30,609 nt of DNA from NCBI GenBank assembly GCA_017984035.1, contig JAGOAF010000012.1, positions 1 through 30,609 of the forward strand, written 5' to 3'. The translations under genes were made by a program, and so were the position numbers. Numbering within the stretch: position 1 is the first letter of the stretch; each line of letters begins with the position of its first letter. The notes beneath the pieces were generated by a model, which saw only the letters and a list, made by a program, of their open reading frames with translations, had not been told where the DNA came from and did no database searches. Shown here in pieces: positions 15,989-24,317 of this stretch. Source of the stretch: Flavobacterium sp. (GTDB lineage: Bacteria > Bacteroidota > Bacteroidia > Flavobacteriales > Flavobacteriaceae).

Positions 15989-16814
15989 TCAATCGAATAT
16001 TGTTCACAAAAACGGCAATAAATGCTCTGTAATTTTTGTTTTCTTCTTTGGTAGTGCAGGACAATAACGTTTCTTCATCAGCAATTACAAAGTATTCCAA
16101 ATCAAAAAGCGGATGATTTTCAAATGTTTGTTGCACCAAGTGAATCGCACTTGCTGCATTTTCTTTTTGAAATTTATCCTTGGCTTGGATTAGTGTTTGA
16201 TATATAACACCAGCTTGATTTCGTTCGTCTGTAGTCAATCGCTCATTTCTTGAACTCATTGCGAGTTGGTTGGTTTCTCTATAAATAGGACAACCAATAA
16301 TAGTAACGGGTAACCGATTTTTAGTTACCAATTTTTTTACAATTTGTAATTGTTGAAAATCTTTTTCTCCAAAATACGCATGAGTTGGCGTTACAATTTC
16401 AAATAAACGTTTGACAATTGTTCCAACACCATCAAAATGACCGGGTCTAAATTTGCCTTCCATTTGGTTTTCTAAGCCGTCAAAATCAAAAGATTGTGAA
16501 ACGGGCTTGCCATCATAAATATCATCGACAGAAGGAGCGTATATAATTACTTCTGAATTCAAAGCGGTAATTTTTCTTACGTCTTCTTCTAAAGTTCGGG
16601 GGTATTTTGCTAAATCTTCTGGATTATTAAACTGGGTTGGATTAACAAAAATACTCACTACGGTATAATCATTTTCTCGGATGGAACGTTCCATTAATGC
16701 CAGGTGCCCATCATGTAAAGCCCCCATTGTTGGCACAAACCCAATAGTCGAATCTGTAAATGGAGACGAATTTAAATGTGCTATTAATGGAGCTTTTCCG
16801 TAGAAAATGTGCAT
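15966..16814 (-). CDS. panC: Pantothenate synthetase
   Basis: PanC joins pantoate and beta-alanine with ATP to give pantothenate, the precursor of coenzyme A. The signature PTMGALHDGH is at residues 28-37, with the HxGH-like nucleotide motif H34/H37. GEKDFQQLQIV and AMSSRNERL, the equivalent of a KMSKS loop, follow as expected. Length 282 is normal. It is co-directional with panD, so both halves of the last step are made together; panB is not in this window. The start has a TAnnTTTG box 22 bp upstream in a divergent promoter region shared with the GT5-like gene. Confidence 0.97.
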   Translation of the reverse strand: MHIFYGKAPLIAHLNSSPFTDSTIGFVPTMGALHDGHLALMERSIRENDYTVVSIFVNPTQFNNPEDLAKYPRTLEEDVRKITALNSEVIIYAPSVDDIYDGKPVSQSFDFDGLENQMEGKFRPGHFDGVGTIVKRLFEIVTPTHAYFGEKDFQQLQIVKKLVTKNRLPVTIIGCPIYRETNQLAMSSRNERLTTDERNQAGVIYQTLIQAKDKFQKENAASAIHLVQQTFENHPLFDLEYFVIADEETLLSCTTKEENKNYRAFIAVFVNNIRLIDTISLN

Positions 16815-16836
16815 GTTAGATGTTTTAAAAGGTGGG

Positions 16837-16844
16837 CAAATTTA
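16837..16844 (-). promoter_or_regulatory. -7 promoter element of panC
   Basis: Minus-strand TAAATTTG is an exact TAnnTTTG match, 22 bp before the panC ATG. It is divergent from the promoter of the GT5-like gene. Confidence 0.45.
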
Positions 16845-16850
16845 ACATAT

Positions 16851-16883
16851 TTGTTATTAAGTGCATAAATTTTTGTAAATTTG
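16851..16883 (+). promoter_or_regulatory. Promoter of the GT5-like/DUF4270/glmS operon
   Basis: TTG (16851-16853), a 22-bp spacer and TAAATTTG (16876-16883), an exact consensus match. It leaves about 37 bp to the ATG and is back-to-back with the panC promoter. Confidence 0.6.
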
Positions 16884-16920
16884 CTCGGTTTTTATTGCCA
16901 TAAAATAGTTATACAATATT

Positions 16921-17727
16921 ATGAAAGACAAGAGGATATTATATGTATCATCTGAAGTTGTTCCTTATCTTGATGAGAATGAGGTTTCTTTGATGTCCTA
17001 CGATGTACCGAAAATGATTAATGATCAAGGCGGACAAATTAGAATTTTTATGCCAAGATATGGCAATATTAATGAAAGAAGACATCAATTGCATGAGGTA
17101 ATTCGACTTTCAGGAATGAATTTGGTAGTAAATGATTTGGATATGCCCTTAATTATCAAAGTGGCTTCGATTCCAAAAGAAAGAATTCAGGTTTATTTCA
17201 TAGATAATGAGGAGTATTTTAAGCGCAAGGCCACCTTCGCTAATGAAGAAGGAGTATTGTATCCTGACAATGATGAGCGCGCTATCTTTTTTGCTAAAGG
17301 CGTTGTAGAAACAGTTAAAAAATTAAACTGGGTTCCAGATATTATACATGTTCATGGTTGGATGGCCGCAATGTTACCTATCTATATGAAACATTTTTAT
17401 AAAAATGAAGCTTTGTTTTCTGATACTAAAATTGTAACATCGGTATACAGTCAATCATTTGAAGGTACTTTAGATGCTGAAATGATTAAAAAAGTTCAAT
17501 TTGACAATGTTCCCTTGGAATCGATCTTGGACCTAGAAGTTCCTGATTATGAAAATATTATTAAAGCAACTGTTAAACATTCTGATGCCGTAATTATAGC
17601 TTCTGAAAATCTATCACCAAGTTTAACAAAATTTATAGAATCTTCAGGGAAACCTTTTTTACCTTTCCAATCGAAAGAAGTATTTGCAGAAGCTTATACT
17701 AACTTTTATAAAAACGAGGTTCTTTAA
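16921..17727 (+). CDS. Stand-alone N-terminal domain of GT5 glycogen/starch synthase, motif-degenerate
   Basis: The 268 residues match only the N-terminal Rossmann domain of GlgA-type synthases: ILYVSSEVVPY (6-16), a GGQIRIFMPRYG strand, DNDERAIFFAKG (116-127) and DIIHVHGWMAAMLP (140-153). A full GlgA has about 470 residues with a second domain holding most nucleotide-sugar contacts; nothing of it remains here or in the 22 bp before the next gene. The KxGGL loop after EVxP is replaced by DENEVSL, so ADP-glucose synthase activity is unlikely. The frame is intact with a good promoter, so it is not a decayed fragment. From memory, similar short proteins next to panC and DUF4270 are annotated as glycogen/starch synthase across flavobacteria. 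A regulatory, sugar-sensing or partner-binding role is inference. Confidence 0.85.
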   Translation: MKDKRILYVSSEVVPYLDENEVSLMSYDVPKMINDQGGQIRIFMPRYGNINERRHQLHEVIRLSGMNLVVNDLDMPLIIKVASIPKERIQVYFIDNEEYFKRKATFANEEGVLYPDNDERAIFFAKGVVETVKKLNWVPDIIHVHGWMAAMLPIYMKHFYKNEALFSDTKIVTSVYSQSFEGTLDAEMIKKVQFDNVPLESILDLEVPDYENIIKATVKHSDAVIIASENLSPSLTKFIESSGKPFLPFQSKEVFAEAYTNFYKNEVL

Positions 17728-17749
17728 AAATTAAACTTTATTAAAAAAC

Positions 17750-19318
17750 ATGCATACTACTTCTTTTTTTAAAAGAATACTTTTTGTTGTTAGTGTTCTA
17801 TTTTTATATTCTTGTGATAAAGAATACAATGCGATTGGCGCCGATTTATTAGGTGAAAATCACTTTGATTTTTTGCAATACACTTCTGATGTTGTGGCAC
17901 ACAATCAAAAAATAGGTCCTGTTGATGCAACTAATTTGCCAATAAATGCTTTGGGAATTTATAACGATCCTGCTTTTGGAAAAACGACAGCACAATTTGC
18001 AACGCAGTTGAATTTAGCAGCTGTAGCGCCAACAATTGGCACTAATGCTGTTGTAGACAGCGTGTATCTTTCGGTTCCTTATTTTAGTACTTTAAAAACT
18101 ACTAATGCAGATGGAAGCCATATATATGAATTGGATTCTATTTATGGAGCTCAAGCACCAATGAAACTAAGCGTATATGAGTCTAATTATTTTATGAGAG
18201 ACTTAGATCCTGCTACTAGTTTTACGGAAACCCAGTCATTTTACACAGATCAGACAGTATTATTTGAAAATGCTAAAGTTGGTTCTCGATTGAACAATGC
18301 ACCTAGCACTGCTCAAAATGACGCCTTCTTTTTTGATCCAAAAGAAATAGTTCAAAAAGTAACCGCCTCAGATGGCAAAGTGAGTTTGGCTCGTTCTGTT
18401 CCTGCAATGCGTTTGAAACTAGACAAAAATTATTTTGCAACAAAAATACTAAATGCACCAGCGGTTAAATTAGCAACGAATGATGTGTTTAAAGACTATT
18501 TTAGAGGTTTGTATTTCAAAATTGAAACTGTTTCTGGAAGTGCAGGTAGTATGGCAATGATGAATTTTAAAGCAGGTAAGATTACAATAAGTTACACAGA
18601 AGATTTAGTTACTAATGGCGTTACTACAAGGGTGCCTAAAACTTTAGATCTCAATTTAAATGGTAACTCTGTCAATTTATTAGATCAAATCAATGCAAAT
18701 TCAGCCTATACTAATGCAGTAAACAACCCGAACACCTCTGAAGGAGATGCTAGTTTGTATGTAAAGGGTGGAGAAGGCGCAATGACAGTCATCAATTTAT
18801 TCAAGACACCAGGCGAGTTAAACTCAATACGAAGTAAAGGTTGGCTGATTAATGAAGCCAATTTGGTTTTTCATATTGATGCGGCAAAAATGGCTACAAG
18901 TACTGAACCTAATCGGGTTTATCTTTATGACTTAACGAATAATCGTCCTGTTGTAGATTACTTTTTAGATGCTACAAATGCAACAGATGTTAAGAAATCA
19001 AAATATGTTTTTAGTGGCATTATCAATAAAGAAGCGGTAACAAACGGAAGAGGTCAAACGTATAAAATTAGAATTACGAATCAAATTCGTAATTTGGTAA
19101 AATATGCAGATTCAACGAATGTGAAATTAGGTTTAGTGGTTACTGAAAATATTGGAGAGTCTAATTTTTCAAAATTAAAAACGGCGAATAGTTTTACGTC
19201 AAAATTACCTAGAGCATCTGTTATGAATCCACTTGGAACAGTATTGTATGGAAGTCATCCATCAGTTCCTGTAGATAAAAGAGTTAGACTTCAAATATAT
19301 TATACAAAACCTAATTAG
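17750..19318 (+). CDS. DUF4270 lipoprotein
   Basis: A 522-residue predicted lipoprotein of the DUF4270 family. The signal peptide (residues 1-21) ends in the lipobox LYSC with C22 as the lipidated residue; DKE follows, a weak acidic patch of the kind that sends Bacteroidota lipoproteins to the cell surface. The mature part starts with KEYNAIGADLLGENHF and is rich in beta strands and Asn/Thr, with DPAFGKTTAQFATQL, VVDSVYLSVPY and a C-terminal VRLQIYYTKPN. No enzyme motif is evident and the family's function is unknown. It lies 22 bp after the GT5-like gene and 9 bp before glmS, so the three are one operon. Family call is good; location at the outer membrane is inferred. Confidence 0.85.
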   Translation: MHTTSFFKRILFVVSVLFLYSCDKEYNAIGADLLGENHFDFLQYTSDVVAHNQKIGPVDATNLPINALGIYNDPAFGKTTAQFATQLNLAAVAPTIGTNAVVDSVYLSVPYFSTLKTTNADGSHIYELDSIYGAQAPMKLSVYESNYFMRDLDPATSFTETQSFYTDQTVLFENAKVGSRLNNAPSTAQNDAFFFDPKEIVQKVTASDGKVSLARSVPAMRLKLDKNYFATKILNAPAVKLATNDVFKDYFRGLYFKIETVSGSAGSMAMMNFKAGKITISYTEDLVTNGVTTRVPKTLDLNLNGNSVNLLDQINANSAYTNAVNNPNTSEGDASLYVKGGEGAMTVINLFKTPGELNSIRSKGWLINEANLVFHIDAAKMATSTEPNRVYLYDLTNNRPVVDYFLDATNATDVKKSKYVFSGIINKEAVTNGRGQTYKIRITNQIRNLVKYADSTNVKLGLVVTENIGESNFSKLKTANSFTSKLPRASVMNPLGTVLYGSHPSVPVDKRVRLQIYYTKPN

Positions 19319-19327
19319 ACTAAATTT

Positions 19328-21175
19328 ATGTGTGGAATAGTTGGATATATCGGGTACAGAGAAGCGTATCCTATAGTAATAAAAGGATTAAAAAGATTAG
19401 AATACCGCGGTTATGATAGCGCTGGTGTTATGTTGTATGATGGAACCACATTGAAGTTGTGCAAAACAAAAGGGAAGGTTTCTGATCTTGAAGCAAAAGC
19501 AGCTACTGAAATTACTACCAATGGTACTATTGGAATGGGCCATACACGCTGGGCAACACATGGAGTGCCTAACGATGTAAACTCTCATCCACACCTTTCT
19601 AATTCAGGAGACTTGGCTATAATTCATAACGGAATTATTGAAAATTACGCGCCCCTAAAAGAAGAGCTGATCAAAAGAGGATATATTTTCCATTCGGATA
19701 CAGATTCAGAAGTTTTGGTCAATTTGATCGAAGAAATTCAAATTAAAGAGAAATTAAAACTAGGTAAAGCTGTTCAGGTAGCCTTAAACCAGGTAGTTGG
19801 GGCTTATGCTATTGCAGTTTTTGACAAAAAAAATCCAGAGGAGATTGTAGCGGCTCGATTAGGTAGTCCATTAGCAATTGGTGTTGGAGAAGGAGAATAT
19901 TTTATTGCTTCTGATGCATCCCCATTTATTGAATACACTTCTAATGCTATCTATTTAGAAGATGGAGAAATGGCTAATATCAGGTTGCACAAACCAATGA
20001 AGGTTCGTAAGATTAAAGACGACTCAATAGTAGATCCATACATTCAAGAACTTCAAATGAATTTGGAGCAAATTGAAAAAGGAGGTTACGATCACTTTAT
20101 GTTGAAAGAGATTTACGAACAGCCAAATGTTATCAAAGACACCTACAGAGGTAGGCTTCATGCTAATGAAGGTATTATTAAAATGGCAGGTGTTGAAGAT
20201 AATTTAGAAAAGTTTTTAAATGCAGATCGAATTATTATTGTGGCTTGTGGCACCTCTTGGCATGCTGGTTTAGTTGCAGAATACGTTTTTGAAGAATTTA
20301 CACGAATTCCAGTTGAGGTAGAATATGCCTCGGAATTTAGATATAGAAACCCAATTATAGGAAAAAAAGATGTTGTCATCGCGATTTCTCAATCAGGAGA
20401 AACTGCTGATACTATGGCAGCGATTAAATTGGCTAAGGAAAACGGCGCATTTGTATTTGGCGTTTGTAATGTAGTTGGTTCTTCTATTTCTAGAGAATCA
20501 CATGCAGGAGCTTATACACATGCAGGACCAGAAATCGGTGTAGCTTCAACAAAAGCATTCACAACACAAATTACTGTTCTAACTATGATGGCGTTGCGTT
20601 TGGCTAAAGCCAAAGGGACATTGTCAAAATCTGATTTCCATCAATACCTTCAAGAATTAGAAATAATTCCTGAGAAAGTTAAAGAGGCCTTAGAAACGAA
20701 TGAAAGAGCTAAAGAAATTGCAGCTACTTTTAAAGAGGCTACTAATTGTTTGTATTTAGGAAGAGGTTACAATTTCCCTGTTGCATTGGAAGGAGCTTTA
20801 AAATTAAAAGAGATTTCTTATATTCACGCTGAAGGCTATCCTGCTGCTGAAATGAAACATGGTCCAATTGCTTTAATTGATGAGCAAATGCCAGTTGTCG
20901 TTATTGCGCCTAAACAAGGGCATTACGATAAAATTGTAAGTAACATACAAGAAATAAAATCTAGAAGTGGGCGTATCATTGCTGTGGTAACGAAAGGGGA
21001 TACCCAAGTTCGTGATTTGGCAGATTTTGTAATTGAAATACCTGAAACTTCGGATGCATTATCACCACTTATTACTACAATCCCTTTACAATTGTTATCG
21101 TATCACATTGCAGTTATGAGAGGTTGTAACGTAGACCAACCGAGAAACCTTGCTAAATCAGTTACGGTGGAATAG
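19328..21175 (+). CDS. glmS: Glucosamine-fructose-6-phosphate aminotransferase (isomerizing)
   Basis: GlmS makes glucosamine 6-phosphate from fructose 6-phosphate and glutamine, the first step to UDP-GlcNAc for peptidoglycan and lipopolysaccharide. Cys2 (MCGIVGYIG) is the glutaminase nucleophile after Met removal. The RGYDSAG and HTRWATHG motifs of the glutaminase domain follow. The two SIS sugar-binding domains hold CGTSWHAG, SQSGETADT and EGYPAAEMKHGPIALI, and the protein ends in LAKSVTVE as usual. Length 615. With only 9 bp to the gene before it, there is no room for a glmS ribozyme, so control by that route is absent. It ends the operon before a strong terminator. Confidence 0.98.
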   Translation: MCGIVGYIGYREAYPIVIKGLKRLEYRGYDSAGVMLYDGTTLKLCKTKGKVSDLEAKAATEITTNGTIGMGHTRWATHGVPNDVNSHPHLSNSGDLAIIHNGIIENYAPLKEELIKRGYIFHSDTDSEVLVNLIEEIQIKEKLKLGKAVQVALNQVVGAYAIAVFDKKNPEEIVAARLGSPLAIGVGEGEYFIASDASPFIEYTSNAIYLEDGEMANIRLHKPMKVRKIKDDSIVDPYIQELQMNLEQIEKGGYDHFMLKEIYEQPNVIKDTYRGRLHANEGIIKMAGVEDNLEKFLNADRIIIVACGTSWHAGLVAEYVFEEFTRIPVEVEYASEFRYRNPIIGKKDVVIAISQSGETADTMAAIKLAKENGAFVFGVCNVVGSSISRESHAGAYTHAGPEIGVASTKAFTTQITVLTMMALRLAKAKGTLSKSDFHQYLQELEIIPEKVKEALETNERAKEIAATFKEATNCLYLGRGYNFPVALEGALKLKEISYIHAEGYPAAEMKHGPIALIDEQMPVVVIAPKQGHYDKIVSNIQEIKSRSGRIIAVVTKGDTQVRDLADFVIEIPETSDALSPLITTIPLQLLSYHIAVMRGCNVDQPRNLAKSVTVE

Positions 21176-21197
21176 TTTACGAATTCAAATAAATAGT

Positions 21198-21227
21198 AAA
21201 AAAGCAAGATTTATCTTGCTTTTTTTT
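21198..21227 (+). terminator. Rho-independent terminator of glmS
   Basis: AAAAAAGCAAGAT (21198-21210) pairs with ATCTTGCT plus a T run (21213-21227), about 22 bases after the glmS stop. The stretch from here to the receptor gene (about 240 bp) is AT-rich, with no gene and only a poor promoter match, TATTTTGG near 21435. Confidence 0.85.
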
Positions 21228-21470
21228 ATGGCTTAAATTTTCACAATTGTATTTTTATGATTAATACAATGCATTTTATGATTTGTAGAATTTTCAGGTA
21301 TAATTTTTAGGGATTAACCAATTTTATTAAAAAAAAGGCAACGATTACAATTAGAGATTAGTCAAAATGGATAGAAATAGTTATTAAATATGAAATTTTT
21401 CTAGTACAATTTTAATAATAGCCAAAAATATTTGTATTTTGGTCGCATAAACCAACAAAATTTTTAACCA

Positions 21471-24287
21471 ATGAGAGTATATTTACTTTTTTTGACCTTG
21501 TTTTTTTGCAGCATATCATTTGCTCAAAACTCAATTTCAGGTACTGTTTCAGACAGTAATAAACAACCCATCCCAGGAGCCAACGTTAAAGTGGTTGGAG
21601 CCAATTCAGGGGCAATTAGTGATTTTGACGGAAAGTTTGTTTTAAACACTCCTCAAAAATTACCATTTCAAATTGAAATTACTGCCTTAGGTTTCGGATC
21701 TAAAAAGGTAAGTGTTACAACGGCTAATCAAAAAGTGAATGTAATACTACAAGATGAAGAAACAAAATTAAATGAAATTGTTGTTTCTGCTTCAAGAACT
21801 CCAGAACGTGTTCTAGAATCTCCAGTAACCATTGAAAGAATGGGGATTGCTGATATTAAAAAAACTGCTTCTGCTACTTTTTATGACGGATTAGAAAACT
21901 TGAAAGAAGTTCAAATGAACACAAGTAGTATGTCTTTCAAATCAATCAACACAAGAGGTTTTGCTACTGTTGCCAATGTTCGTTTTATGCAATTAGTAGA
22001 TGGTATGGACAATTCTTCTCCATTATTGAACTTTGTGATTGGAAATATGATTGGTGTTTCTGAAATTGATGTTCAAAGTGTAGAATTGTTGCCTGGTGCT
22101 TCTTCTGCTTTATATGGTGCAAATGCTTTTAATGGAATTTTATTCATGAATAGTAAAAGTCCGTTTACAAGTCAGGGAATTAGAGCGTATGCAAAATATG
22201 GTCAAACTAGCCAACAAGCGGCTGGGGTTAATGATTATGTTGACTACGGAGTACGAATTGCGAAAGCATTCAATCCGTACTTTGCCGCTAAGGCCAATTT
22301 CACTTACATGAAGGCAACGGATTGGTTTGCTACTAATTACGATGATAAAACGGTTGACGGAAGAGATAGAAGTCATATTAATTATGATGGTATCAACGTT
22401 TACGGGGATGAAGTTTCTACAAATATAAAAGGAGTTGGTAATGCATTAGCTGCAATGGGAAGAATTCCTGCAGGAGCTGTAAATTTATTACCAAGTACTA
22501 ATGTGAGTAGAACAGGGTACAACGAAGTAGATTTGACTGATAACAAAGCGTCAAATACTAAAATTGATTTCTCTTTCCACTTACGACCATTTGGTAACGA
22601 AAATTTAGAGGTAATTTGGCAAAGTAAATTTGGTTATGGTAACGCGGTGTATCAAGGAGCCAACAGATATTATTTGAATAACTTCTTTATGCAACAACAT
22701 AAATTAGAGTTCAAAGGGAAAAACTTTTTCGTTAGAGGATACACTACAACAGAGGATGGTGGTAAATCATACGATATGTTATTTACAGGAATCAATGTAA
22801 ACCGTAAATGGAAAGCAGATAGTCAGTGGTTTGGAGAATATGCTGGAGCCTATATCCAATCTACTTTAGGAGGTATGTCGCCAGAAAGCGCGCACAAAGT
22901 TGCTAGAACAGTAGCCGATACAGGTAGATTATTACCGGGAACGGCAGGATTTAAATCTGCTTTTGATCAAGTAACTAATGAAGCAAGTGTTTTATCAGGA
23001 TCTAAATTAGTAGACAACTCTAGAATTTACCATTCGGATGCTAATTATAACTTTAAAGATGTTATCAAGTTTGCTGAAGTTCAAGTTGGTGGATCATTTA
23101 GAGCGTATCAATTAAACTCTTCAGGTAGAATTTATACAGATGCTGACGGACCAATTCATTATAATGAATATGGTGCTTATACTCAATTAACAAAAAAATT
23201 GATTGATGACAGATTGAAATTTACAGGTTCTATTCGTTATGATAAATCGAAAAATTTTGATGGAAATGTTTCTCCAAGAGTTTCATTAGTGTACTCTGCG
23301 GGAGAAAGCAGAAAACATAATTTCAGAGCCTCTTTCCAAACAGGTTTTAGAAATCCATCAACACAAGATCAATACATAGGATTTAATGTTGGAAGTGCGA
23401 TTCTTTTAGGTTCAGCTCCTGACAACTTAACTAGATTCAAAGAAACTTTACCAGTAGCTACCCCAATAGGACAATTTTTTGCGGGAGGAGCCTCAGTTAA
23501 TATTACAGGTCTAAATGCATACAACAATTCGTATACTGCAGCTTCAGTTGCCGCACTTACTGCTACTGGAAATCCTGCAATGTTGAAAAAAACGAATTTA
23601 GCTTTTGTAAAACCAGAAGAGGTAAAAGCTATCGAGTTAGGATACCGTTCATTTATTCAAGACATGTCAGTTGACATCAATGGATATTACAACACGTATA
23701 ATAACTTCATTGGTAATTTAAATGTAGTTGCTCCTTTATATGGTAAAGCGCAAGACGCTCCAAATCCTGCTGGTGCAGCAACTGATTTAGGAACACAATC
23801 TCTTCACGCTTTAACAAATGGAAATTACAGAGCATTCCAATTGTATACTAATACTAAAGTAGAAATCAAATCACTTGGTTTTGGTTTAGGTTTGGCTAAG
23901 AAAGTATACAAAGATTTTGAAGTAGGTGTAAACTATAATTATGCTGAATTTAATTTTGACCAATCACAAGACGCTAGTTTTGAAGCAGGATTTAACACTC
24001 CTAAACACAGAGTAAAAGCTTCTTTTGGAAACGAAAAATTATTTCAAAATTTCGGATTTAATGTAAGCGGAAGATGGAATAGTGAGTACTTGTGGCAATC
24101 TACAATGGCAGATGGTATGATAGCTTCAGCTACTGTTATTGATGCTCAAGTAAACTATGTTTTCCCAAAATTAAAATCAACACTTAAAATTGGAGCAGCA
24201 AATATTGGAGGTAAAGAATATACTCAAGTATTAGGTGCGGGTGCAATTGGGCAACAATATTTTGCTTCTTGGACAATCAATCCATAA
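21471..24287 (+). CDS. TonB-dependent outer-membrane receptor with CarboxypepD_reg-like N-terminus
   Basis: A 938-residue active-transport barrel of the outer membrane. Signal peptide 1-18 ends at SFA before Q19. Residues 20-95 form the CarboxypepD_reg-like domain (ISGTVSDSNKQPIPGANVKV, DFDGKFVLNTP). The plug follows (LNEIVVSASRTPERVLESPV, then SINTRGFA, LVDGMD and the VELLPGASSALYGANAFNGI segment), then a 22-strand-type barrel to the end. No SusD partner is encoded next to it, and the protein is shorter than most SusC proteins. Instead an SGNH-hydrolase lipoprotein follows 30 bp downstream. This suggests uptake of something the hydrolase releases, such as a fatty acid or other ester-linked compound; the substrate is not evident. 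Energy comes from TonB-ExbBD encoded elsewhere. Confidence 0.93.
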   Translation: MRVYLLFLTLFFCSISFAQNSISGTVSDSNKQPIPGANVKVVGANSGAISDFDGKFVLNTPQKLPFQIEITALGFGSKKVSVTTANQKVNVILQDEETKLNEIVVSASRTPERVLESPVTIERMGIADIKKTASATFYDGLENLKEVQMNTSSMSFKSINTRGFATVANVRFMQLVDGMDNSSPLLNFVIGNMIGVSEIDVQSVELLPGASSALYGANAFNGILFMNSKSPFTSQGIRAYAKYGQTSQQAAGVNDYVDYGVRIAKAFNPYFAAKANFTYMKATDWFATNYDDKTVDGRDRSHINYDGINVYGDEVSTNIKGVGNALAAMGRIPAGAVNLLPSTNVSRTGYNEVDLTDNKASNTKIDFSFHLRPFGNENLEVIWQSKFGYGNAVYQGANRYYLNNFFMQQHKLEFKGKNFFVRGYTTTEDGGKSYDMLFTGINVNRKWKADSQWFGEYAGAYIQSTLGGMSPESAHKVARTVADTGRLLPGTAGFKSAFDQVTNEASVLSGSKLVDNSRIYHSDANYNFKDVIKFAEVQVGGSFRAYQLNSSGRIYTDADGPIHYNEYGAYTQLTKKLIDDRLKFTGSIRYDKSKNFDGNVSPRVSLVYSAGESRKHNFRASFQTGFRNPSTQDQYIGFNVGSAILLGSAPDNLTRFKETLPVATPIGQFFAGGASVNITGLNAYNNSYTAASVAALTATGNPAMLKKTNLAFVKPEEVKAIELGYRSFIQDMSVDINGYYNTYNNFIGNLNVVAPLYGKAQDAPNPAGAATDLGTQSLHALTNGNYRAFQLYTNTKVEIKSLGFGLGLAKKVYKDFEVGVNYNYAEFNFDQSQDASFEAGFNTPKHRVKASFGNEKLFQNFGFNVSGRWNSEYLWQSTMADGMIASATVIDAQVNYVFPKLKSTLKIGAANIGGKEYTQVLGAGAIGQQYFASWTINP

Positions 24288-24317
24288 TTTGATTACTAAA
24301 ATTAAAAAAAGACAATC

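Noticed and set aside
16921..17727. GT5-like gene as a truncated pseudogene of glgA
   Set aside because: The frame is intact, the promoter is good, and no remnant of the C-terminal domain lies between its stop and the next start 22 bp away.
19319..19327. glmS ribozyme or riboswitch before glmS
   Set aside because: Only 9 bp separate the DUF4270 stop from the glmS start, so no such RNA fits.
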